Shown: positions 20,129 to 28,749, counted from the first letter of the stretch. The stretch is DNA of 64,000 nt from Vibrio navarrensis (GCF_015767675.1 NZ_CP065217.1:2418001-2482000); one strand, 5' to 3'. Notes: generated by a model from the letters alone, not told the origin. Numbers and translations are program-made.

Positions 20129-21499
20129 TTAAGCCATTGGCGGAAAATCCAAGATCATGGTCGCCACCGAGAAATAAATCATCACGCCAATCGCATCGGC
20201 GATAGTGGTAATCAACGGCGCACTGGCGGACGCTGGGTCAAAACGTAATTTGCTGAGAACAAAAGGCAGCAACATACCAACCACCGATCCCACAATCACC
20301 ACTATTTGCATGGTGATTGCCACCACCAACGCAATTTCCGCACCGCCGCGCCAAAAACCGAGCAGAGCAACCGCCACCGCCATCGTCACCCCAAGCAACG
20401 CCGAGATAAGCAGCTCTTTGCTGAGCATTTTGGCCCAATCTTTCGCCACCACATCTCCGGTGGCTAAGGCGCGCACCATCAAGGTTGCCGATTGAGATCC
20501 TGCGTTGCCGCCGCTGTCGATTAACAAAGGTAAAAAGAACACTAGCGCCACGTAGGCTTGAATCGTGTCTTCAAAGTAGGCGATTCCAGCGCCAGAAAAA
20601 ATGTTGCCGAATACCAAAAGGACCAACCAAAACACCCGTTTGCGATACATCAAACCGATGGTGGCGTCTTTCAAATTACCACTAAAATCCACCGCTCCCG
20701 CTTTATGAACGTGGCGGTCCGCCTCTTCTTCTGCCACATCCATCGCATCGTCGTAGGTGACGATCCCAACCAAACGGTTGTGCAAATCCAATACTGGCAA
20801 GGCCAGCAGGTCGTACTTGCTGATCGCTTGTGCCGCCACGCTTTGAAGTTCATCCACCCAAACAAAGATTAAGACCTGCGTCATAATGTCAGCGATGCGC
20901 TGGCTGGGCTCCGCCACCAGCATGTCGCGTAAAGAGACTGTCCCTTTCAGCTTTTGCTGCTCATCCACCACGTACGCTTGATAGATGGTTTCCCGCTCCG
21001 TGGCAATGCTGCGCAAGTGATGCATCGCTTCTTCTACAGTTAACGCCCCATCTAAGACAGCAAAATCGGTTGTCATCACCGCGCCAATCGAGTCCGATGG
21101 ATAAGAAGCGAGACGTTCGATATCCTGTCTCTCACGGCTATCCATCTGCTGCAACACTTGCTGTTTGAGCGTAGGTTCAAGCAACGCAAGCAGATCCGCC
21201 CGCTCATCGTGTGCCATACGCTCACTCAAATGGGCCAGTTCATCAGCAGCCAACTGCTCGGCGATGGCCTGCTGCCAAGATAGGGAAAAATAGCCAAACA
21301 AAGCGGCCTGTTGATCCAGCGGAAGTAAACGCAGCAGATCGCGAACATCCTGGCTGTGGAGTTGCTGCTCATCAAGCAAAATAGAGAGTGCTTCAGCGCA
21401 ATCCGCCAATGGATGCTCGGCAACAAAACGCTGCATTGCCGCTTGATGCTGGCTGATGTTCAGAGCCAACAGTTCTTGAGTCATGATAGAAATTGACAT
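20129..21499 (-). CDS. mgtE: Magnesium transporter MgtE
   Basis: Mg2+ channel/transporter of 456 residues. It has an N-terminal superhelical MgtE_N domain ('LLRLLPLDQQAALFGYFS', 'MAHDERADLLALL'), a CBS pair (around 'IGAVMTTDFAVL' and 'YDLLALPVLDLHNRLVGIVTYDDAMDV') and five C-terminal membrane helices with the pore motif 'LIDSGGNAGSQSATLMVRAL'. The CBS and N domains sense cytosolic Mg2+ and close the pore. I use ATG 21499 (MSISIMTQELLALN), preceded by GGGGGAA; the open frame extends 41 codons upstream into the CBS gene but without family similarity. Middle gene of a three-gene operon. Confidence 0.93.
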   Translation of the reverse strand: MSISIMTQELLALNISQHQAAMQRFVAEHPLADCAEALSILLDEQQLHSQDVRDLLRLLPLDQQAALFGYFSLSWQQAIAEQLAADELAHLSERMAHDERADLLALLEPTLKQQVLQQMDSRERQDIERLASYPSDSIGAVMTTDFAVLDGALTVEEAMHHLRSIATERETIYQAYVVDEQQKLKGTVSLRDMLVAEPSQRIADIMTQVLIFVWVDELQSVAAQAISKYDLLALPVLDLHNRLVGIVTYDDAMDVAEEEADRHVHKAGAVDFSGNLKDATIGLMYRKRVFWLVLLVFGNIFSGAGIAYFEDTIQAYVALVFFLPLLIDSGGNAGSQSATLMVRALATGDVVAKDWAKMLSKELLISALLGVTMAVAVALLGFWRGGAEIALVVAITMQIVVIVGSVVGMLLPFVLSKLRFDPASASAPLITTIADAIGVMIYFSVATMILDFPPMA

Positions 21500-21515
21500 G
21501 AAAATTCCCCCTATT

Positions 21516-22016
21516 TTATTTCCAGAAGCGGATAAGACGTTGCCAACCTTTCGCTGGTTTGGCTGAAGATGGCTGCGGTGTCCCATCAAGACGCAAAATG
21601 GCTCGGGCGCGAGGCAGTTCAAGCACCCCCATCACGCGATGGCAGCTGTCTAGCACCGGAAGAATTGGCCAGACGCTTTGGCAAAGATGCTGCGCCGCAG
21701 AGTGCGCATCGCCTAATGCGCTGGCAAAATGCGCTTCCCCCTGACAAAGCTCGGCCACTGGTTGCTCGTCATGCGCGCTGATCAACTGCGCCATAGTCAC
21801 CAGCCCTTGGTATTCCCCTTTTGCATTGATAAGCGCCACCACGTGCAACTGCGCAGGTAAACTGGGATTGGCGCGCAGCAGGGTAATCACCTCACCGACG
21901 GTGAGGCGCTTACTGACACTGAAAAATTCACGTTTGATATGGCTTTGTAGCGCTTGAGCTGCGGGTAAGCGCGCGCTTTTTACATCGGTGATGCGATGAT
22001 GACGAAATGTAGTCAT
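21516..22016 (-). CDS. CBS-domain protein upstream of mgtE
   Basis: A 166-residue soluble protein with a CBS pair: 'SVSKRLTVGEVITLLRANPSL', 'VVALINAKGEYQGLVTMAQLI' and 'WPILPVLDSCHRVMGVLELPRA' are the strand-helix units. It ends 16 bp before the mgtE start, so it is the first gene of the operon. MgtE carries its own CBS pair, so this may be an additional sensor or adaptor that binds nucleotide or Mg2+ and acts on the transporter. The start codon follows AGGAGAG, part of which is locked in a hairpin (see next entry). Confidence 0.8.
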   Translation of the reverse strand: MTTFRHHRITDVKSARLPAAQALQSHIKREFFSVSKRLTVGEVITLLRANPSLPAQLHVVALINAKGEYQGLVTMAQLISAHDEQPVAELCQGEAHFASALGDAHSAAQHLCQSVWPILPVLDSCHRVMGVLELPRARAILRLDGTPQPSSAKPAKGWQRLIRFWK

Positions 22017-22022
22017 GGTTAT

Positions 22023-22140
22023 CTCTCCTGAGTTGGCTCAGGACAAAGAAACCCCAACGCTGCGCGCGTTTTAGCCCGGACATTGGCCCGACAAAAAGCG
22101 ATAAGCAGCGCACGACCTGTCGGCTCACTGCGGTGAGCAT
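22023..22140 (-). promoter_or_regulatory. Structured leader of the CBS-mgtE operon
   Basis: On the minus strand the CBS gene is preceded by CCTGAG CCAA CTCAGG (22027-22042), a hairpin whose 3' arm contains part of the AGGAGAG ribosome site. Further upstream are GCTCAC / GTGAGC and CCGACA ... TGTCGG pairings. A 70-codon frame (ATG at 22140) crosses the leader and overlaps the CBS start. This layout suggests translation-coupled or Mg2+-responsive leader control, but it does not match the M-box or any riboswitch I can recognise. Confidence 0.4.
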
Positions 22141-22856
22141 CAGTCAATCGTTACGCACGACAAAACCTTGCCGTTTGCATAAAACAAAGTCGGTATGGAA
22201 TTTACGAAATAAAAGGAAGAGTTCGCTGACACCAAGGATATTTACTACCCGGCAACAGCTAAAAAAGCAGGCAGGTTAGTAAGAAACCATAGGCATTTTC
22301 GAACGTTCGAAAAAACCATACTGTAATATTCGACTACTCGACGAGTCCATAGGTTTCTGTTGTACCTCTATAAGTGAAACGATATCGATGGCATGGTGTC
22401 CATCGGGTAACTTAGCGAACGGGATGCTATTTTTCTTGGCAGACAAAGTCAATTGAGCAGCGTTCAATTTGACACTACGGTGACATTACTGACAAAAGCA
22501 AGACAAAGGGAGTCAAGGCAGAAAACGGGAATCCGTTTGGATAAAGACACTCGCCGTACGTTGAAACTGCAATGAAATCGACCCACTTGAAAGAACAGCT
22601 CGGTAGTTTTTGTAACCAGTTATGTCAACTTTTTAAACTCCACTCCTAAAGAAAATGCCTTAGATGTAGATCCACATCACAAATAAACACCTTAAGCATA
22701 ATATGGACTTCAATAAGCGCACTCAATCATAACTATTCGCCATTTATTGCATAAATACGCTTAAATCATTCACCGCAGAAATTTGTTAATAAACTAGTGT
22801 CATATTACAATTAAAAGAACTTATACGCTTGCGACAAAACAACGAGGCTAACTAAC
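22141..22856. other. Gene-poor region between mgtE operon and a small orphan gene
   Basis: AT-rich and without a convincing gene. It holds the palindromic element at 22280-22357. A 63-codon minus-strand frame (22276-22467) starts with TTG and has no ribosome site, so I do not call it. Confidence 0.6.
22280..22357. repeat. Nested palindromic element
   Basis: It contains a perfect 18-bp palindrome TTTTCGAACGTTCGAAAA (22296-22313), a second palindrome ACTCG-A-CGAGT (22336-22346), and outer arms AGAAACC / GGTTTCT near the two ends, each next to a CCATAGG. Together about 78 bp can fold into a branched structure or serve as paired operator sites. Identity unknown. Confidence 0.6.
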
Positions 22857-23057
22857 ATGGATAAACTACTCACTTCTGCACTGCAAATCAGGCAGCGAAC
22901 CAAGGTAACGAGCTTGTTTGCCAACAACGGCTATAAAATCGCCATGACCGACTTCGACGATGTGGTTTTTGAAAAGGCAGGGGTTCGCGTCAACGTCAAA
23001 TTTGATCACCACTCCAACGCAAAAGCGGTTTCAGTTCAGGACCCGCATTGCAAATAA
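22857..23057 (+). CDS. Hypothetical protein, 66 aa
   Basis: A small soluble protein beginning MDKLLTSALQIRQRTKV, with a central 'GYKIAMTDFDDVVFEKAGVRVNV'. GAGG lies about ten bases before the ATG and a 9-bp hairpin follows the stop, which supports a real gene. No family recognised; no signal peptide or membrane segment. It is alone in an AT-rich accessory stretch. Confidence 0.5.
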   Translation: MDKLLTSALQIRQRTKVTSLFANNGYKIAMTDFDDVVFEKAGVRVNVKFDHHSNAKAVSVQDPHCK

Positions 23058-23080
23058 CCTATAGATAAACAATAGACAAA

Positions 23081-23107
23081 GCTGGCAATGCAAAATCGAT
23101 TGCCAGC
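23081..23107. terminator. Hairpin after the 66-aa gene
   Basis: GCTGGCAAT / ATTGCCAGC, a perfect 9-bp stem with a nine-base loop, 23 bp past the stop. No T-run follows on the plus strand, so terminator activity is uncertain. Confidence 0.45.
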
Positions 23108-23152
23108 CCATGTCATATTCAGCGCAACAAATTGACTTCTCTTCTTCCTAAC

Positions 23153-23389
23153 TCACTGGAACTCACTGCCATGATTTTCTAGAGTCTGATCGCCGCATTG
23201 CGTGCAGACCACATATCGTTCTATCAGATCCAGCGACGCCCCTGCTGGGCTGGCAACACCAGAGAAGAAGCCTTCAAGAAATGCTTTAAACTGCTCTTTT
23301 CGACTTTTGCCATACTTTGATGGCTTCTGCTTGATGATCTCTTTATGTTCTGTTTGCTTGGCACATTTCTCACAAAACCTCATGCTCAT
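23153..23389 (-). CDS. Small zinc-ribbon protein, 78 aa
   Basis: Two CxxC knuckles, 'FCEKCAKQTEH' near the N terminus and 'VVCTQCGDQTLENHG' near the C terminus, flank a basic, Lys-rich middle. This is a zinc ribbon. GAGG lies six bases before the ATG. Likely nucleic-acid or protein binding; no specific family recognised. It sits alone between two orphan genes. Confidence 0.6.
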   Translation of the reverse strand: MSMRFCEKCAKQTEHKEIIKQKPSKYGKSRKEQFKAFLEGFFSGVASPAGASLDLIERYVVCTQCGDQTLENHGSEFQ

Positions 23390-23580
23390 TTTAACCTCAG
23401 CATCAATTTATAAACTAAGGCAGAGATAATCATATCGTTGCACAAAAAGATGATAAGTACTTCACAATAGTCATAACTACATAAACGGCAGGGTCTCTGA
23501 AAGAAGAAGCTAAGCAGATAAAGGTCACCAAAAAGATAACTAAAGGCGCTATTTTCTTTCAAGTGCTAGAGCTGAGCAAA

Positions 23581-23599
23581 GCGAGGCTATAAACCTCGC
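23581..23599 (-). terminator. Candidate terminator of the secreted-repeat gene
   Basis: GCGAGG / CCTCGC stem with a seven-base loop; on the minus strand it is followed by CTTTGCTC. It lies about 100 bp past the stop of the gene at 23698. Weak T-run. The rest of 23390-23697 (about 300 bp) shows nothing else. Confidence 0.4.
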
Positions 23600-23697
23600 G
23601 ACCAGCATGGCATACTTTGAGGATATCCAGAATTTTTTGTCAACACTTTCACGAGATCATCACAAAATGTTCCTATTTTAAACTGCATTTCTTTAGC

Positions 23698-24414
23698 TCA
23701 TTTAATGAATAAATGCCACACCCCATTAATTCCGTCTCCTTTGGTATCCCCTGTTTTACTGTCTTTAACCCAACGATAGAGAGGTTTTCCTTCATATGTC
23801 CACTGGTAGGTGTTTTTTTCTCTCTCAATTAAACCAAAGCCTCCTGTGAGCTTTAAATTTGAAAGATCTTTTTTTGTTAACATTGTATCTAAAATAGCAG
23901 GTGGCCAGTTGATTTCACAATCGTCAAAGCAAACTGATTCATTGACTTTATCTTGATCAAATGTATATAAAGTAAAGTTATTTCTGTCTACTAAGTAGCG
24001 ACGTTTCTCATCATTGAACAATTTTATTGATACGTCATCAGCTCGCGCAAGTGGCCAAACTCCTTTAATACCTGCACCTTTTATGTCCCCGCTATTGGTA
24101 TCTTTTATCCAGCGATATAGAGGCTTTCCATTTAACGCCCATTGCTTGGTGCCATTCGACCTTGTTATGATGCTGAAACCTTGGCTACTTAAATATACCG
24201 ATTGATTCTGCTCATTAACCAACAATGGTGGCCAAAGCTTTTCGCAATCCTTCGTACAGACTGACTCGCCGACTGGATCTTTATCGAAAGTATATAAGCT
24301 TTTGCCCATTTGGTCTGAATATACATCACCTATGACAGTGGAACTTGTTGCGGCTATGCTAGGAAAATTCATCAATACAATGAGGGATATTATAGTGAAC
24401 AGTTTTATTTTCAT
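23698..24414 (-). CDS. Secreted protein with two 'secreted repeat of unknown function' domains
   Basis: A 238-residue exported protein with a signal peptide (MKIKLFTIISLIVLMNFPSIAA). Two tandem repeats follow, each with 'SLYTFDKDPVGESVCTKDCEKLWPP' or 'TLYTFDQDKVNESVCFDDCEINWPP' (a Cys pair, probably a disulfide) and a second block 'GKPLYRWIKDTNSGDIKGAGI' or 'GKPLYRWVKDSKTGDTKGDGI' ending in 'GVWPL/GVWHL'. This is the COG4315 / Lipoprotein_15-type repeat of unknown function; other members occur with c-type cytochromes or metal-related genes. It stands alone here, with low GC relative to the core genes. Confidence 0.75.
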   Translation of the reverse strand: MKIKLFTIISLIVLMNFPSIAATSSTVIGDVYSDQMGKSLYTFDKDPVGESVCTKDCEKLWPPLLVNEQNQSVYLSSQGFSIITRSNGTKQWALNGKPLYRWIKDTNSGDIKGAGIKGVWPLARADDVSIKLFNDEKRRYLVDRNNFTLYTFDQDKVNESVCFDDCEINWPPAILDTMLTKKDLSNLKLTGGFGLIEREKNTYQWTYEGKPLYRWVKDSKTGDTKGDGINGVWHLFIK

Positions 24415-25002
24415 TTCATTAACCTTACTCGATTTAAGCTGATAGTGATCGTTATATTTATAAATTGTAATATATAAATTTTACGAATATTAGGGCTCTC
24501 ATTTTAGAATACATTTAAGCATTACCTGAAATGGAATAATTAATAATGTGTTCTAGCCTATTTCAGTTTTTAACAAAGTAATGTCAGGATCTAGTCATAA
24601 AAATAAATTAATCTTGTGATTGAAATAAACAGTGTGTTTCTTACACACAAGATAGAAAAAAACCATAGCAACAATAGGAAAGTAAATAAATTAAATATTA
24701 TTCAATTAATATATACTGATTTAAAAAATTGACGGAGCATGCTACATCACCATTTAAATAGTAATGCATCGACAGAAATTTATACTTATACGATTGGAAC
24801 AGTGTTCATCTTTGATTCGATACATCCCAAATAGAGTAGCGTCTTCACAGTCTAACCGTTTGTATTGCTCTTGCTAAGATGAACTCAGTTGTGATTTGGT
24901 TTTGGTGGGATGAGCATAACTTTCACTATGCCGTTCAAAAAATCCGCCCGGAAAAACGGCAGGGTGCTTATTAGTTGACTAAAAAACAGCAAAAACGAAA
25001 AA
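24415..25002. other. AT-rich intergenic region next to tRNA-Arg
   Basis: About 590 bp with no gene I can support. The left part is the promoter region of the secreted-repeat gene. I looked for a copy of the tRNA 3' end that would mark an integration site and found none. Confidence 0.6.
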
Positions 25003-25032
25003 GGGCGTAGCAAGTACTAACCTGCTACGCCC
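25003..25032 (-). terminator. Terminator of tRNA-Arg
   Basis: GGGCGTAGCA / TGCTACGCCC, perfect 10-bp stem with a ten-base loop; on the minus strand it is followed by TTTTTCGTTTTT. Confidence 0.9.
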
Positions 25033-25041
25033 AGAAATAAA

Positions 25042-25118
25042 TGGCACGCCCTGTAGGATTCGAACCTACGACCACATCCTTAGAAGGGACGTGCTCTATC
25101 CAGCTGAGCTAAGGGCGC
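25042..25118 (-). tRNA. tRNA-Arg (anticodon UCU)
   Basis: A 77-nt cloverleaf on the minus strand: acceptor GCGCCCT / AGGGCGT with a G-U closing pair, D-arm 'AGCTCAGCTGGATAGAGC', anticodon loop with TCT (reads AGA), variable 'GATGTGGTC' segment, T-arm GTTCGAATC and an encoded CCA. Divergent from folD; the tRNA-Arg(UCU)/folD neighbourhood is also found in E. coli (argU). Confidence 0.96.
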
Positions 25119-25321
25119 GCTATAGGGACAGGATTATACGAGTTCATTTCGGTAAATCAACGGCTTTTCTAGACATTCTGTTCTAAGTGGCGAAAAAAAG
25201 TCCGCCAATCAAAGCGCTTGCTTAAAAACGCCACAAGGCAAACGTTTGCGTATAGATATTTATTTAACAATTTGCGACAATGCGCAGCGAATTTTTGCCA
25301 TTTGATTTCTTAAGGAAAGTC

Positions 25322-26179
25322 ATGACTGCTCAAAATATTGATGGAACTCTTATATCTCAAACTGTTCGATCGGAAGTGGCCGCGCGGGTGAAAGCGCGTG
25401 TTGAGGCAGGTTTACGCGCTCCCGGGCTGGCTGTGGTACTGGTCGGCGAGGATCCGGCGTCTCAAGTTTATGTCGGTAGTAAGCGCCGTGCGTGTGAAGA
25501 AGTCGGTTTTGTTTCCAAGTCTTTTGATCTTCCGGCTTCAACTTCTGAAAAAGCATTGTTGGAGCTGATTGACGAGCTCAATAACGATGCGCAGATTGAT
25601 GGCATTCTGGTTCAGTTGCCTTTGCCTGCCGGCATTGACACGACGCAGGTTTTAGAGCGCATCCTCCCAGAAAAAGATGTCGATGGTTTCCACCCTTATA
25701 ATGTAGGTCGCTTGGCGCAGCGCATTCCAAAACTGCGCTCTTGTACGCCCAAAGGCATTATGACCTTGATTGAACGCTACAACATTCCCACTCATGGCAA
25801 GCATGCCGTGATCGTCGGCGCGTCGAACATCGTTGGCCGTCCAATGACCCTTGAGCTGCTATTAGCTGGCTGCACCACCACCACATGTCACCGCTTTACG
25901 AAAGATCTGGAAGGTCATGTACGCCAAGCGGATCTGCTGGTAGTTGCGGTCGGTAAACCCAACTTCATCCCTGGCGAATGGATCAAAGAAGGCGCCGTGG
26001 TCATTGATGTCGGTATCAACCGCCTAGAATCAGGCAAGCTGGTTGGCGATATCGACTACAATAAAGCGCGCGAAAAAGCCAGTTTCATCACGCCAGTGCC
26101 GGGTGGAGTCGGCCCAATGACGGTAGCAAGCCTGATTGAGAACACCATGCTGGCCTGCGAGCAGTACCACACCAAGTAA
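25322..26179 (+). CDS. folD: Bifunctional methylenetetrahydrofolate dehydrogenase/cyclohydrolase
   Basis: Interconverts 5,10-methylene-, methenyl- and 10-formyl-THF, supplying one-carbon units. The catalytic lysine region is '[16 protein letters not shown]', followed by '[11 protein letters not shown]' and the Rossmann segment '[13 protein letters not shown]'; '[19 protein letters not shown]' and '[11 protein letters not shown]' complete the family pattern. 285 residues. ATG 25322 has TAAGGA upstream; the open frame begins 42 bp earlier without family similarity. Confidence 0.96.
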   Translation: MTAQNIDGTLISQTVRSEVAARVKARVEAGLRAPGLAVVLVGEDPASQVYVGSKRRACEEVGFVSKSFDLPASTSEKALLELIDELNNDAQIDGILVQLPLPAGIDTTQVLERILPEKDVDGFHPYNVGRLAQRIPKLRSCTPKGIMTLIERYNIPTHGKHAVIVGASNIVGRPMTLELLLAGCTTTTCHRFTKDLEGHVRQADLLVVAVGKPNFIPGEWIKEGAVVIDVGINRLESGKLVGDIDYNKAREKASFITPVPGGVGPMTVASLIENTMLACEQYHTK

Positions 26180-26289
26180 TCCTCCCCCGGCCTACTTGAA
26201 TTGGTGGGCGACTTGACCTTGAAACTGGTGTAAACAGGTGGCTTTTGATAGACTCAGCCGCCTGTTTTTGTCTTACCTTCGAGGTCTTC

Positions 26290-27114
26290 ATGACTTATCA
26301 GTGTCCTTTGTGCCACCTTGCCCTGCAACAAACGGATCGCACTTTTCATTGCGCTAACCGCCACCATTTTGACTTGGCGAAAGAAGGCTATGTCAATTTG
26401 ATGCCCGCGCACCATAAGCGCTCAAAAGATCCTGGTGATAACAAAGAGATGATGCAGGCGCGGCGCCGTTTTCTTGAAGGTGGACATTATGATCCAATGC
26501 GGCAAAAAGTAGCCCAGCTGTGCCAAACATTCTTGCAAGGCAGTGCTCATCGTCTGCTCGATATTGGCTGCGGTGAAGGCTATTACACTGACCAAGTGGC
26601 ACGCAGTTTAAGCGCGCAATACGCCGAAGCCACAACACATGGTTTAGATATCTCGAAAGTGGCAATTCGCTTTGCGGCCAAGCGCTACCCGTCCAGCCAT
26701 TTCTGTGTCGCATCCAGCCACCGTCTCCCCTTTGCTGACCACGCTTTCGATGGCATTCTACGCATCTATGCTCCATGCAAAGCGGAAGAACTGGCTCGCT
26801 GTGTGGCAGACCATGGCGTGGTGATCACCGTGACTCCAGCAGCGCGACATTTGGTGCAATTCAAAGAAAAAATCTACTCCGACGTTAAGCTGCACGATGA
26901 AGAGCCAGAGCAGATAGAAGGCTTTGTCTTGCAACAGCAAGAAAAGCTTAACTACATGATGACACTTTCCGGCGCAGATGCATTTGACCTGTTACAAATG
27001 ACCCCATTTGCATGGCGTGCCAGCGACGAGTTTCGCAAAGCGCTCAAATCGGCTCATCATTTTGATTGCGAAGCCGATTTTATGCTGCGGGTTTATCGCA
27101 AACTCAGCCAGTAG
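26290..27114 (+). CDS. rlmA: 23S rRNA (guanine-745-N1)-methyltransferase
   Basis: Methylates G745 of 23S rRNA in helix 35. An N-terminal zinc finger is visible ('YQCPLCHLALQ' and 'FHCANRHHFDLAKEGYVNLM'). The SAM-binding motif is 'LLDIGCGEGYYTD' near residue 95, with 'DGILRIYAPCKAEELARCV' downstream. 274 residues, close to E. coli RlmA. ATG 26290 follows GAGG; the frame is open 45 bp upstream but that part is outside the family. Confidence 0.93.
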   Translation: MTYQCPLCHLALQQTDRTFHCANRHHFDLAKEGYVNLMPAHHKRSKDPGDNKEMMQARRRFLEGGHYDPMRQKVAQLCQTFLQGSAHRLLDIGCGEGYYTDQVARSLSAQYAEATTHGLDISKVAIRFAAKRYPSSHFCVASSHRLPFADHAFDGILRIYAPCKAEELARCVADHGVVITVTPAARHLVQFKEKIYSDVKLHDEEPEQIEGFVLQQQEKLNYMMTLSGADAFDLLQMTPFAWRASDEFRKALKSAHHFDCEADFMLRVYRKLSQ

Positions 27115-27120
27115 AGAATT

Positions 27121-27142
27121 AATAGAGAATCATTCTCATTAT
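27121..27142. promoter_or_regulatory. Fur box upstream of the ChaN-like lipoprotein gene
   Basis: AGAGAAT-C-ATTCTCA (27124-27138) is a 7-1-7 inverted repeat matching the Fur pattern TGAGAATNATTCTCA with one mismatch, and is followed by further ATTATTATTG. It lies seven bases after rlmA and about 60 bp before the next start, so iron repression of the lipoprotein gene is expected. Confidence 0.75.
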
Positions 27143-27201
27143 TATTGAATCTTCATGCGGCCTCCATTAGACTCAGCAACGATGTAAATGGAGGCAGTAT
27201 A

Positions 27202-28131
27202 ATGCGAACGTCTTTTTCTCTTCTTCTCGCCGCAATGATGTTAGGTGGATGTGCCACATCCCCTTCCACCAGCAGCTTGAACCACTTTTACGACTATCAG
27301 CTCAATTCCCCGCAAGGGCAATCGCTGTCACTGCAAAAACTGCCGAGCGAATTATTAACCGCCGACGTCATTTTGATTGGCGAGTGGCACACTCACCCCG
27401 GCGTTCACCGCTTCCAAACTGACCTTCTTCATACCCTGAGTTCACAGCACAGCGTGGCACTTTCAATGGAGCAATTCACGCGCGATAAGCAACCCGTGCT
27501 CAATCAGTATCTGGCGGGTGAGATCGGCGAGCAGCCGCTCATGAGCGAAGGCAATGCGTGGCCAAACTACGAAAGCGATTACCGGCCACTGGTTGAGTTA
27601 GCGAAGCGCCAAGGGTTGGACGTGATTGCCGCGAACGCACCGAAAGCGATCGTGCGCTGCATCGGCCGTCAGGGAATCGGCTACCTAGACAAGCTCGATG
27701 AGACAGAACGTCACTATTTGGCGGCAGAGATCAACACCGCCGATAGCCTTTATAAAGACAAATTTATGGCCTCAATGCACCACGGTCAGCCAGAACAAAC
27801 CGAGAGACAATACGCCGCTCAAATCACTTGGGATGAAACCATGGCCGAATCGATTGTCAACTATCGCAAGGCTCATCCACAAACACAAATCGTCCATATC
27901 GCGGGTAAATTCCACACCGAAGGGGGCCTTGGCACGGCAAACTCTATCCTTCGCCGCGCACCTGAGCTTAAGGTCGTGGTGATTACACCTGTCGCTTCAC
28001 TCAGTGAAAAAAATGGCAGCGATTATCAGCTTCAAGTGCTTGAGCCACCTGTGCGCTACGTGCAGCAAAGCAATCGCATGAAAGCGTATCAAGCGCTGAA
28101 AAACCGCAACGATGAGTTGGTGTGTAAGTAA
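27202..28131 (+). CDS. ChaN family (heme/iron-regulated) lipoprotein
   Basis: A 309-residue lipoprotein: MRTSFSLLLAAMMLGGC with lipobox LGGC. The ChaN core is clear: 'ADVILIGEWHTHPGVHRFQ' (conserved Glu-His), 'VALSMEQFTRDKQPVLNQYL', 'VIAANAPKAIVRCIGRQG' and the late 'VHIAGKFHTEGGLG' (heme-binding His region). ChaN-type proteins bind heme in cofacial pairs and accompany iron or heme uptake. ATG 27202 follows GGAGG. The Fur box upstream supports iron regulation. Confidence 0.85.
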   Translation: MRTSFSLLLAAMMLGGCATSPSTSSLNHFYDYQLNSPQGQSLSLQKLPSELLTADVILIGEWHTHPGVHRFQTDLLHTLSSQHSVALSMEQFTRDKQPVLNQYLAGEIGEQPLMSEGNAWPNYESDYRPLVELAKRQGLDVIAANAPKAIVRCIGRQGIGYLDKLDETERHYLAAEINTADSLYKDKFMASMHHGQPEQTERQYAAQITWDETMAESIVNYRKAHPQTQIVHIAGKFHTEGGLGTANSILRRAPELKVVVITPVASLSEKNGSDYQLQVLEPPVRYVQQSNRMKAYQALKNRNDELVCK

Positions 28132-28268
28132 CCCTTTCACGCTTTTCCAAGAAAATGGGCCTGTTTCTTGCTGTACTTTTTTGCTTAAGTAACGAGCGGC
28201 AACGGGCTTTTTTACACAAGTTTTTCCACTTACCGCCGATAGACTATTAAGGGTTCAGATAGGAGAGC

Positions 28269-28628
28269 ATGATGAATCCAGTCGGTTCCAATCCAGTTTC
28301 GGCCTACTCGGCCACCCAGCGGCAAGCAGCAACGCCCAGCGCAATCTCAGATGCTGCGCCTGACCCATTGCAGCTGGAGCAAAATAAAGTGACTCTTTCC
28401 TCTGAAGGAAAAGCCCTGCTGTCTGCTTTGCAGCAGATAGATAAAGAGAGCAAAAAAGTAGCCGCAGAAAACAAAACCGTCGGAGATAAAGTCGAAGCAT
28501 TCACTTACGGCGCGCTGGGAATGAATCACCCTGACGAGATCCAGAAAGAAGCCGATAGCTCCTACTCTGCTGGCCAGTATCTTTCAGCGGCCGCCACCGT
28601 CGGCGGGATGTTACTGATTCTAGTTTGA
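28269..28628 (+). CDS. Hypothetical protein, 119 aa, C-terminal hydrophobic segment
   Basis: Begins MMNPVGSNPVSAYSATQRQ, with an Ala/Ser/Pro-rich N terminus, a central helix 'LSSEGKALLSALQQIDKESKK' and a hydrophobic C terminus 'YLSAAATVGGMLLILV', possibly a tail anchor. AGGAGAG precedes the start; a second ATG follows immediately. No family recognised beyond probable Vibrio conservation. Confidence 0.6.
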   Translation: MMNPVGSNPVSAYSATQRQAATPSAISDAAPDPLQLEQNKVTLSSEGKALLSALQQIDKESKKVAAENKTVGDKVEAFTYGALGMNHPDEIQKEADSSYSAGQYLSAAATVGGMLLILV

Positions 28629-28730
28629 TCCACTTCTGACCTGCATAGAGTTAACCAGCCAGCGCTCTCTAAGTTGGCTTGTGCATTTTTATCGCATTCA
28701 ATCTTCTAACTTACCGTTTTCCCTTAACTT

Positions 28731-28749
28731 TTCACTTTTGTGAAGTTTT
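28731..28749 (+). terminator. Weak terminator before the alkaline phosphatase gene
   Basis: TTCAC TTTT GTGAA short stem followed by GTTTTT. Low GC, so moderate support only. Confidence 0.4.

Noticed and set aside
21928..22140. 70-codon minus-strand frame across the CBS-mgtE leader
   Set aside because: Not called as a gene: no ribosome site and it overlaps the CBS gene out of frame. Kept only as a possible leader peptide in the leader entry.
22017..22260. M-box or other Mg2+ riboswitch before mgtE
   Set aside because: The conserved M-box core bases are not found; only generic hairpins are seen.
22276..22467. 63-codon minus-strand frame
   Set aside because: TTG start, no ribosome site, and its end runs through the palindromic element.
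24415..25041. Integrated element using tRNA-Arg as attachment site
   Set aside because: No integrase gene and no copy of the tRNA 3' end were found in the interval.
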